From: Saccoglossus kowalevskii
Taxonomy: Eukaryota; Hemichordata; Enteropneusta; Harrimaniidae
NCBI RefSeq assembly: GCF_000003605.2
Contig: NW_003151270.1
Location: 89,787 to 119,413 of the forward strand
Direction: 5' to 3'
Length of the DNA: 29,627 nucleotides
Numbering within the stretch: position 1 is the stretch's first letter; the number at the start of each line of letters is the position of its first letter. A program made the translations under genes and the position numbers. Under the pieces are notes generated by a model. That model ran no database searches, was not told the DNA's origin, and saw nothing but the letters and a program-made list of their open reading frames with translations. Below, in pieces: positions 12,217 through 21,869 of this stretch.

Positions 12217-13019
12217 CATTTCTAGGTGCATGAAGACGATTAGACACTGTGTGATATGAACACTGCTTGCGCAGTATGATAATTACCAAATCAGTAATGA
12301 CGACATTTATTATGCAAATATGAATGTCATTCACACATTTCCTCAGAAAAGTTGTTAAAACTTGTGAACGGTAATGTTAATATTTTATTGGCGTTAACGT
12401 GCGCCATGTAACATTCTTCGCATTTGTATGACTGTACATGTCAAGGGATAAACACCTGGCCGATCTATGACATCATTAATTGAGGGGAGGGGGTGTCAGA
12501 CATATATATGGTCTATCGTCATCGGATACTACTCAGCTTACTGCTGAGTACGACTCCACTCACGTGACGTGTTGAGAAACGTTTTTTTTTAAATTTAACT
12601 TTAATTTGTTAACATAACAGTTGAACATCCAATTAAGGAGAATTAAACAAGGTGGTCACAGTCAGTCGTACAAATTGTTAATCACAATAAGTCTGACGAG
12701 ATTTACTGAAATTCAGATATCTCTATACTCCGCAATTCTACAATATTGTCTTCTTGTAAATAGAATCTTTCTGTTTTATTACGTACCATGAAAATTCATT
12801 TGTAGTACCTTTTAAAATGTTTAAACCTGTCTCTAAAAATAAACTGAATAACATAAACAAAACTTCCCCAAACTACCGAGTACTGTGAAATCTGCATCGT
12901 GACATTCGAGCTGAATGGTGATAAAACGGCTCTGTAATAGTTTTTGGTTTGAGGCTTGACTACATTATCCTCAGAAATAAAATTATTACCATATTTTACA
13001 ACATATTACATGATACGCA

Positions 13020-13312
13020 CCCTCCACTAAGCGTCACGCGATCCTCGTCCCCATCAACTTACCCTCTTCGCCCTCTTTTGTCCTATCAACTTAGTGTCAA
13101 TTGTACATTCCCTCGTGCTCAACTAAGTGTAGCATGCTTGCGCCACGGTCCCTACTGTGGGGCTGTGTCCGCGCCTTATGTCCCTTAACTTAGTGCCACA
13201 CGCTCTTCGTCTCATGCTCCTCAACTAACTATTACATGCTTTTCACTCCGTGCCCCTCAACTAAGTGTCAGACACCCCCTCAACTTAGTGTCACGCGCTC
13301 CTTGTCTCGTGG
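13020..13312. repeat. Degenerate ~36-bp C-rich satellite
   Basis: About eight diverged units, most opening TCAACTTAGTGTCA or TCAACTAAGTGTCA and continuing with a C/T-rich stretch such as CGCTCCTTGTCTCGTG. Units vary from about 23 to 66 bp. The GC content and C/T strand bias differ sharply from the AT-rich surroundings. The 79-residue open frame across it is a by-product of the repeat. Confidence 0.75.
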
Positions 13313-15402
13313 TCATTTTCTGAGTACCAAACACTCGCCGCCTACTGAACTCACTGTCTTGCCAAATACCACACTTTTCTAAATGTCAAACGGCTTCGCC
13401 ATGATTCGGGCGACAATTTAAAATGTCACGCTAACCGACGTCACCGCAAAGGTAGCCGAGATCGCGTGTTTCATTTGCAAAATATCTGCGTTTCGTGAGA
13501 AGAGACAAACACTTTCTGTAGTTGAGTTATCTGCATCACAATCAATCATACGAGAAAGTCATAGAAACCATGAAATTGTCAACGCATACTGACTGGTTAC
13601 TTGCATTGCAACTGTAATACATTTCTACACCTACTCAACCTCACATTTACTTCCTAGGGGGTACTTACACTGAGCAGGTATAATTTCGAAGTGTAATGTT
13701 TTATTTGAACCACGTACTATTTTAAAGTTTTTACTTTAATAGTCTCAATAGAGGTTTATGCTCAGCACCTACAGCTGATGAGCAATCCTTAATTAACAAA
13801 AAATCTTCGTCTCGGGGGGGGGCTGTCTGTTACAACACACGAATTGCATCAAAGAAATCCGGTCTGTAACTATGGATACAATTTTCGCAAAATTGTGAGA
13901 GAGTGATATTCATATTCGCATCGCGGCTGTTTCGGCCCCTGGGCAATTTTATTATTTATGTACGGGTATGCGAAGCGCCAACTTTTAGTGAAAAACACGG
14001 TCCGGGAAACCAGTTCCTTCAAAAACCCACACCTTGAAACAAATTTTCAAAGACAACCCGCCTCTGAAAACATTTTTCTTTTGCAGCAGCACAAAACTAG
14101 GTAAAATGTCACTGTTACGTATATCGCGTTACATGCACTATTAGTATATCAACACAGCTTTGATTCCTGAAAATATTTCCTTGACAACTAGCTTGAGCCT
14201 TGAAAATGTCAAAAAAGACCCCTTGCCCATTTTGACACATAATTTATAGACCCATCGTATGCCTCTTGGTAGGTTAGTACTAGCCCCTCTCACACCCCCA
14301 CGGGGGAAACCCCAATCACGTAACCATAGTAGTAAGTCCGGGGTTACACTGATCGACGACAAGGTATACCTTATTGATGAATCACTGATCAACCAATTTA
14401 TCGGGTGGAAGAGGAATAGTACAACGCGTAAGATTATAATGCATTCAAATATTGAAAAAGGGTGTTTCATGCGTTTCCAATAAACAATATCTACCATGGT
14501 CCGCTGCGTATGCATGCTTTCTTATCTGAATACGGAAGACAGTAAATAGTGACCTCTATTGATGACCAAAAGCCTTAATGGCAGGGGGCGCAATTCATGC
14601 GAGTAGCAGCATTTTTCAGTTTGTTTTATATTTACAATAATTATTGTGATTAACCAAAATATATGCGACAGGCAGTCATCGGAGGGCAAATATTCAAATG
14701 AAGGCAACGTACAAACATGTAATCTGTATTTTCATTCATAATTTTTGTAATTTTGAACACGTGAATAAAAGTACCAGAAACAATTATGATTACGTGTGTA
14801 GAGCCTCGTTTTCATTAAAGCAATATAGACGAGAACATTTAATTTAATTTTTGAAATTGTTTGTTACTGTATGTTGGTAAATACATTAGGGTTATTTTTC
14901 ACCATTGCATGAACACGCCTTTCTTGTGGCACACATGTGAGTTTTCCTTCAAAGAAATACTGAAATTCTCTAGTACGCATGTGCATTGGCTGTGTCGGTA
15001 CGTCAGTCAGTGCACATGCGCAGTAGTGTGTTTTGATTTTTCATCTAACGAACTCTGTTGTGTGTCCTCCAAACGCAACATGTTTAGTTCATTAAAAATC
15101 ATAGTCTGATTCGGTCTGCATTACATACTGAGCCATGGGAATAGGCTCTTTTTTTAAAAATTCAAATATATGAATTTTGAAAAAATGAAGCCCATACTTA
15201 CCTGGGTTTTTAATCAGATTGTGTATTGAGTATCGAACAATGAAATTATAAAATATATATTTTTGACCATGTTGCTTCTTTAATTATAATCTTAATCGTA
15301 CAAATCGACATCGACTATAACAAATGAATTACTGGTACACTATTATTGCATATATAGTAACTTTTATTTCCATTAAAGTGAACAAACTGTTGTTTTTTTT
15401 CA
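13313..15402. other. Gene-free interval upstream of precursor gene 2
   Basis: No recognisable coding exon. The open frame at 14141-14515 (minus) has no identifiable domain. A (G)9 run lies at 13814-13822. A short imperfect inverted repeat built on GCATGTGCA/TGCACATGC lies at 14971-15026. The 5' untranslated exon of the gene at 15404 should lie somewhere upstream, but I could not place it. Confidence 0.45.
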
Positions 15403-15403
15403 G
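15391..15403 (+). promoter_or_regulatory. 3' splice acceptor before precursor gene 2
   Basis: TGTTTTTTTTCAG is a strong polypyrimidine tract plus AG. It places the start of the coding exon at 15404, 15 bases before the ATG at 15419. Gene 2 therefore probably has an intron in its 5' leader, unlike gene 1. Confidence 0.7.
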
Positions 15404-15418
15404 GAGGTACTGCTTAAA

Positions 15419-15940
15419 ATGTGTACCATGCAAAAGAGTGTGTTCCTAACCCTAGTATTGGTCGGAATAGCAACCGTAATAGCCATTGAAATCGACCTCA
15501 CCGAAAACGCTGAAGTGAACAATCCCTTTGATGACGTCACAGGCCTAGTCAAGAAAAAGAATGGTGCTTGCAACACCCCAAAATGTCAAAGTGGGAGATC
15601 CCGACAGCGCCAGCTACGACTCCTTCACGCCGAAGGGAAACCGTGTGGTCGATACTGTCAAAGTTGGAAACGGAGTGCGCTCGCTGGAGATACGGACCTA
15701 CATGTCGATGGCGACGACAAAATAAGACGAGAATGGTACGACCAAGCTTTACAAAATTGTAAACCTTATTGCAACTGGTTAAAACGCAGATCTAGGAGCA
15801 CGACTTGCAAGTGGCCATTTTGTGATAACAGTCAGTCTCCTGACATTGACGACGATGACAATAACAGCGACGACAACGACGGAAGAAGGGCGCTTATCGG
15901 TTTACCGTACTGTTTACCACTGTGTCAAGGGAGAAACTGA
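15419..15940 (+). CDS. Putative secreted cysteine-pair peptide precursor 2
   Basis: A 173-aa paralogue of the protein at 4149-4661. The signal peptide covers about residues 1-22 (M4 at 15428 is an alternative start). Five cysteine pairs occur in the same order: C51/C56, C76/C80, C114/C118, C130/C135 and C165/C169. Basic sites KR84-85, RR103-104, KRR122-124 and RR156-157 correspond to those of gene 1. The mature peptides would include EWYDQALQNCKPYCNWL (105-121) and the final ALIGLPYCLPLCQ, followed by G-R-N, where cleavage at the Arg could yield an amide. An Asp/Asn-rich spacer (142-155) before the last peptide is longer than in gene 1. Sequence outside the cysteine peptides has diverged strongly while these motifs are kept, which points to selection on the peptides. 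The coding part is a single exon. Possible AATAAA signals lie at 16222-16227 and 16313-16318. Function is unknown. Confidence 0.8.
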   Translation: MCTMQKSVFLTLVLVGIATVIAIEIDLTENAEVNNPFDDVTGLVKKKNGACNTPKCQSGRSRQRQLRLLHAEGKPCGRYCQSWKRSALAGDTDLHVDGDDKIRREWYDQALQNCKPYCNWLKRRSRSTTCKWPFCDNSQSPDIDDDDNNSDDNDGRRALIGLPYCLPLCQGRN

Positions 15941-17342
15941 ACCTCGGACAAAATGAACAGACCTTCAAAACATTTATATTTAATTTATACACAGAAATCC
16001 GAAGATTATGTCAATTAGTATCAATTTCCTTCTGAAAAATAACAAAAACAAAAAAAACAAAAAAAAAACAAGACTGTTCACTCTAATTTATTGTTTATTT
16101 ACCATTTCCGATGTGTTCAGGGAGTTTGTTTTGAATCATTTCTAATTTGCTTCATTGAGCAAATGTGATAATGACGTCACGGTCCATTTTTCCAACAATT
16201 CATCGTATCACAGTATTCGCTAATAAACATTTAAAATGTCTTAGTGTGTCATTTTAGCAAGTTGTGTAGTGTTATAGCTGTATTTAACGATAATTAAACA
16301 AGTTTCATAATGAATAAATTAATATTATAGTATTTTAAATTTAGTAATTATACTGGAGAATGGTGGCAAGTCGGTGTTGCTAGGAGCTACAGAAGAGACA
16401 TTTGTCATTTTACAATGTTTGAAATTGTAAATAGATTTGAGCTTTCAACTCAGCTAGATATGTTCAGCCTTGAATTTTCCGAATTATTTCGTATTATACC
16501 AAGTGTTGCTATGAAACAGGCGTCGCAAAAAGACCGCATTTAACGACAGTGTCGTGAACGTTGTAACACGAATGCACAATTGCTTAGTGCATTATCATCA
16601 ATCCCTTGCTAGTTCAAAATGCCATCTACAACTTTGTCTCCGATTTCTTATATTACCCCCAATGTGCTTGCAGTCGTTGTGTGTATCACAATCACCTAGT
16701 AACATATATTTGGATAGACAATTTATTGTAACCGAAACTGGTATAGTTTTGTTATTTTATACTACAGTGGGAATCCATCTAAACTTACCACTTGGACAAC
16801 CGTCGAGTTAGGTGAGCTTGAAAGTAATTGTGTATAAGTGGACAAAACTTCTGGCACCAGCGAATGAAAACAAATTATCGCTAGGAACAAATGGTTTTAT
16901 CTTCTATCGGTAAAATATTTTAATTGTCAGTGTTTTAATTTATAACTAATTTATAAAAAATATTCTAGTCAGGCGTTCAAGTTTCAAACTCAGATGAAGT
17001 GCACATTGTATCCATGTTGTCATGTATAACCTGTATCCCCATAAATATAAATATACAATACTGCATTATTCAGCAAGCTCGTCGTTGTTTTTCTCCTTCC
17101 GGTGTGTACACTCTATGGAATACATGTGCAATATTGCATTTTAATGATCAAGGTCAACTACGCCACCAACGATGAACATAGCGTCGGTAGTTTCATAACC
17201 AGTGTTAGTTTCTAACAGGGTACCCTCAGAAAAACAACAACACTGTAGTTGCATTATTTTAGAATAATTATATCTTTAACATGACGACTGTAACACCGGG
17301 ATTATCGACAAATTATTACCTAGATACATGTACATAATGATG
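15941..17342. other. 3' flank of precursor gene 2, otherwise empty
   Basis: It contains the presumed 3' untranslated region with AATAAA at 16222-16227 and 16313-16318 and an A/C-rich run near 16050. The open frame at 16554-16811 has no recognisable features. Nothing else is supported. Confidence 0.5.
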
Positions 17343-17532
17343 TACTGTAAATTATATTATCTTCACTTAGAATCAATTTTCGCTCATGGGATAAATTAGT
17401 CAAAATAAAATCAACCTATGTTTTACATTCAACACATTAAAAATCACTGAAAATAACAAACTGCTACACAAAACAGCCAAAATATCTTTTCAGCGAATAT
17501 TAATTCTAGCAAAAATAAAATATTTTACAGTA
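17343..17532. mobile_element. MITE family B, copy 1
   Basis: A 190-bp element that begins TACTGTAAAT and ends TTTTACAGTA, with TA at both outer ends. Its right end reads CAGCGAATATTAATTCTAGCAAAAATAAAATATTTTACAGTA in two blocks and matches the right end of the element at 25800-26007. The left end carries a decayed mirror image of it. Non-coding. Confidence 0.75.
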
Positions 17533-17914
17533 TTCTGTGAATTGTCTAACTTTGGATGATATTGTTTAGAAAACATTTTACCGGACATTTATCCTCAACT
17601 CACCTTTCATATTTTTCCAAATGAACAGAGACACGCGGTCCCGGTGTGGTACTGGAGAACACCTGTGAAAGTTTGTTTATGGAATGACGTTCATTTCACC
17701 ACAAATGCAGAGTGTGAATAAAACACTTTCAACCAGGTTTCATTTTGTTGTAAAATTTGATATGATATTAATACTATCGTTAAGGGAGTAATTTACGAGA
17801 TGCATGTTAGCAATCAACTGTCATTGCCTTGGTTACATATATTTGTGGAATAAGACATCTGAATAGACGAGAAATCGATTAGGAAAAAACATATTATCAT
17901 GATTAAATACGAGT

Positions 17915-18400
17915 CAATAATAGCCATTCGCTGGTTTCCGGTGCCCCTTGCGAGTGGCAAGGAGAACGCAAGTAACTAGTAATCGCCCCGGGTAATCGCC
18001 ATATTGTTTATTATCGCCACTGGACGGGATTTCGGCCCCAAAGTGACAGAATGACGTAATTTGAAAACATTCCAAGTTCTGTTGTACGTAAACGTGTCTG
18101 TGATACTACAATAATTTCAACTTCGAACAGTTAATTCTAACATTTCTCGCCTTTTTTGTGCAAAGTTAAAAAGAAAAACAATTTATATTCATGCAACTTT
18201 TGAGAGCATGGGAAATCCCTGCTTTATACATGGAATGACCACAACGGGTAAGCGCTGACGTCAGGTAACCAAGGGGAAAAAGAACAAAAAACGAGAACGT
18301 GATGGACCAACCAGAATCCTGGATCATTGCGAGTTACCCGGCCTCTTGTGGCTTGGCGCTCCATGACACTTGAGGCGGGAACCAGCCAATAATAGCCATT
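17915..18400. mobile_element. 458-bp element with short TIRs and 14-bp direct flanks
   Basis: The 14-base word CAATAATAGCCATT occurs at 17915-17928 and again at 18387-18400. Immediately inside lie inverted ends, GCTGGTTTCCG on the left and CGGGAACCAGC on the right (11 bp, one mismatch). The 458-bp body is more GC-rich than its flanks and contains TGACGTCA near 18257. The combination looks like an insertion with a target duplication. Fourteen bases is long for a cut-and-paste transposon, so the class is unclear. Confidence 0.6.
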
Positions 18401-19068
18401 GAGTTAGTTTTTTTAGATGGGATTATTTGGCGAAAAAAGAAAAATCTTCAACTCGTTGCCGAAATCGAAAATAGCCAATTTATTCGCAAAACGTTTTCTG
18501 TTGCCAAAGTTATCGAAGTACCTCGAGGTATAGCTTGACATTTCGAGATGCAATAGCTATTAAATGTGATGGTTAGTCCACGCACACTGTTAATACGAAT
18601 GACTATTATGTATTTTGATGATCCAGGGTATAACGCCCTCAACGAATAACAGTGATGTTTATTAATTTTATATAGCTATATTAGTGAGAACGGAGGTGGG
18701 GGGCACTCGAACACATATACAGTACTCTGACAGGAGTCATCAATTGTAATATTATTAATGACATTATAATAATAAATATGATACGTGTATAAATATCTAT
18801 AAAATATGTTCAAATAACTACATCCACTTTATAATAACACAAAATACATACTTCACGGGCGGCAGCGCCCCATGCTTCGACTAATACAATTCCTTTCAAT
18901 TTTCTTAAATAAATTTAATAATTCAATATTGGACATTTGAAATAAATTTTTCTTGTTTTTTCTAAACATGTTCTATATTTTCCAACATGTTATACGCCTC
19001 CACGAGGCTACAGCCGTATGATATACATAACGAATATTATGTAATGTTTCTGCAACTTCGAGTTATGT
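18401..19068. other. 3' flank of the bHLH gene
   Basis: No coding exon was recognised. On the minus strand an ATTAAA word (plus-strand 18914-18919) lies about 150 bases beyond the bHLH stop codon and is a candidate polyadenylation signal. The rest is AT-rich. Confidence 0.45.
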
Positions 19069-21413
19069 TCAGCTTGCGGAGCTGTCGTTGTTAACCGGAA
19101 TGTTTGAGTTGTTGTTGTTGTTGTTATCGATTGGTGTCGGGGCTGGAAGAATGCTTACATTTCTCGACGGCAATACTTGGACTACAGAGGGCGCTCCAGT
19201 GTAGGATATCATCATTGGTGGCGGCATTTCCTCAACACTGAAGTACTTCATTCCTACAAAAACGAAAAGATAGTTATTTATTCTATGTACAATTAAAAAT
19301 AATGCATTCACGTAATTTCATTTTTCAAAACAGGGGAATAAATACGGTTGTGCTACCACAATGAGACACAATATTGCTCTACGGAATCAAGTGCACAGAA
19401 AAAAAGTTTCAGAGGCGTACATTTCCGTGCACAGTTTTCCAGCGAGTTGAACCCAGAATAAATAACGACCCGTCCCTAACGTAACCCCGATGAAGAGACT
19501 ATAAACAACAATGAGGTGGTGTTTTTAACATTTCGTCGATCGTTTACAAACTAAAATAGGACTGTGCGTAAAACAAGAAGTCAATGCCTACCTTCTTGGC
19601 GCGACTGTAGCTGAGGTACCACGTGACCCGTTGCTGACGTAGTCGGTTTGCGCAGAATCATTTCAAGTTTATGCATATAAGATATAGCACATCGTAACGT
19701 TTCCACTTTGCTCATTTTAAAAACTCTCTTACCGGTATGTTCGGTCTTCATGAGGAGGTCCTTTGGCAAGACACTACGAAGCAAATCAAATGCACTGTTT
19801 AATTTATTGACCCGTATCCTTTCCCGTGCATTGGCTTTTCGGCGAACGAATTCTTTGCTGTCAGTCTCCGGCGAACTCCCCTTATTAGAAGGCATTCTGT
19901 GTGTTTCCTTAAGCAGTAACCTCAAGGGCGTTTTCTTCCGACGTCGGCTAACGCGGCAGCGTAGACGCTGTTGTGGGCGTATCGTCGTATTTGGAGGTCG
20001 GGCGTTCAGTAGTGTCTGTGACGATATAGGACGTTGGATTTGTACAGGGATGCACTGGACTGGGGCACCTGATTCGGTGATGGAGGTTGCCATGACAACA
20101 TTAGGAGCTGACAAAGTCGTCGGTGGCATTGGTGCGATTGGTGGAAGGAAGGACTGCGACTGACTAATATAGGTCGGATTCAGTGATATGTTGGAAGACG
20201 TCGTCGTGGTAACCGGGGCGGAGGGAGTCGTCATCATGCTGTTGGTGATTTGCAATGAGTTGACAGGCAAAATGTTTTGAAACTGATTACAAAACGAGTT
20301 ATTCTGCTGTATTTGCTGAAAAGTTGGTGGTATGTTCACAGGATTGTTGCTCTGTATGACGTCATTACACCTTAATGGTATGAAATCGGCAGTCGGTCCA
20401 CGACGACTTGCAGTATGAGATGGTGGCAGGTTCGTGACGTTAGAGGGCGATATAGCAAGTGGAATACCCTGAACCGATGACTTTGGCCGAATTGGGCGCA
20501 GGCTACTCAGTATAGCAGTTTTCGAGTCCAAATGAGTTTTTCGTTTAGCCGAAAAATTTTGAGATGGCGGGCGGAGGGTGCGTACGATCGGTGGAGGCGT
20601 ATGAATGCAATTGCATTCCTCCATCCCTGGTGGCGTTCCCTTGGTAACTGGGGGTGTTTTGCCATCTACGTCATCAGAATAGGCTTGCTCACGTTCAGAA
20701 ATGACGTCAACACTTGCAAATCCGACTGCAATATCACCATTATATTCCCCAGGGTTCTCAGCACTACTCTGGATTGTAATAGAATCATCAACATTCTCGG
20801 AAACGCGATCATTTTCGCAATGTTCACTCGCAGGGGTTGGTTCATCTGGTATTGTTTCGTATATGACTGGTCGGCACGGTACATTGCAGTTATCGCCTGT
20901 CGCAGATGAATGAAGAAAGTGGTTATATACACTGATGCTTGTGCCAGGTAAACTTGGGATATAGCTTGAATGCACAAGTGACGGCGCATTTTGAGTTTGT
21001 ACACGAGAACCAAGTATATTTGATGCATTTGGCCTAACTACAACGTTATTCGAAGACTGCAGAATTGTTTGGTGGTCAAACACTGGTCTGGAATTCAGAT
21101 ATCCACCTGCTTGTATGGCTCCAGTTGCTGTGGCACATGGCCGCGCCAACAACCCACGTGGTTGAACTTGTCGGGGAACCAACAACTGCGGCTGGCTTGG
21201 ATAGATGGAGCGTGGTTGGTACGTCTGTCTGCCACCACATTGTAGAACGCCATAGTCTTGTGGAAGCGGTAATAGGTATGGTCTTGTGAAGAGCGAATTG
21301 GAGTTTAGTTGGGGAGCCGGAAACATGTTTTGAAATCCGACGACACATGGGTTGACCCCAGGATACGCCGTGTAAGTCTGTTGCGCAGCTGCCCGGGGAA
21401 CAAAGTTGTCCAT
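19069..21413 (-). CDS. Group A bHLH transcription factor, two exons
   Basis: Exon 1 runs 21413-19592 and ends AAG|gtaggc. The intron is 19591-19254 and its acceptor reads tttttgtag. Exon 2 is 19253-19069. The join is in phase 1 and gives 668 aa. The first ATG follows an in-frame TAG 16 codons upstream. Residues 1-520 are low-complexity (Pro, Gln, Ser, Asn, Thr) and probably form a regulatory region. The bHLH lies at about 524-588. Its basic segment RRKANARERIRV includes E531 and R532, expected to contact E-box DNA. Helix 1 (LNSAFDLLRSVLP) resembles neurogenin/Mist-type proteins. Helix 2 (KMSKVETLRCAISYMHKL) resembles achaete-scute types. The loop, P550 to K566, is about nine residues longer than in Ascl proteins. 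Exon 2 adds a Pro-rich and poly-Asn tail. As a nuclear factor it would be expected to bind CANNTG with an E-protein partner; the exact subfamily is unresolved. Confidence 0.85.
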
Positions 21414-21702
21414 CTTGTGCTCAAGGTGTTCGCAAAGAGTGACAGTAAAGCACGTGTCAGTATGCTAAAATCTGTGACGTTTGCACCCATCGCCGTTGAA
21501 TTTACATAAATGAATAGATTATTTTCGTTCTAAACACCTGGGCCATTTTTTCAGAAACAACAACGTAATGTGAATAATCATCGATGGTGAATTGCAGTTA
21601 TGTTCTTTAAAAAAGCTTGAAATGCTAGTGTCATAATACTTATCAATTTGATGAAACGAGATTTACATACCAGTGGCCATGCCAATTTCATTGATGATGG
21701 CA

Positions 21703-21812
21703 CAGGTGCTAATCTCGTGACTGAGATAATTACCGTCTGCTTACGTGATGAGATTCACGTCCAAAATGCCCACCTGACAGCAAACTTGAAGTCTGGTTGT
21801 CATATCCACCTG
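21703..21812. promoter_or_regulatory. E-box cluster upstream of the bHLH gene
   Basis: CAGGTG at 21703-21708 and CACCTG at 21771-21776 and 21807-21812 make three identical-class E-boxes within 110 bp, about 290-400 bp upstream of the bHLH start codon. The last two lie in the repeated 10-mer CCACCTGACA. Between them is ACGTGA-TGAGAT-TCACGT, a perfect spaced inverted repeat. E-boxes of this type suit group A bHLH/E-protein dimers, so autoregulation is possible. A CACGTG lies at 21451-21456 in the probable leader. Confidence 0.45.
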
Positions 21813-21869
21813 ACAACTAACTATAGGTATAGTTTTCTTGTAATAAAAAATAAATGTCTCGCAGAATAA

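Noticed and set aside
12501-12570. TATA-like CATATATATG followed by an 8-bp hairpin and CACGTGACGT, considered as the promoter of precursor gene 2
   Set aside because: Several equally good TATA words exist upstream (near 7383, 7933 and 11819) and no good splice donor follows, so the link to gene 2 cannot be supported.
14141-14515. 124-codon minus-strand open frame
   Set aside because: The longest frame in the interval but with no recognisable domain; it overlaps an open frame on the other strand and has no supporting signals.
20532-20909. 125-codon plus-strand open frame
   Set aside because: It lies antisense to the bHLH coding exon and is its shadow.
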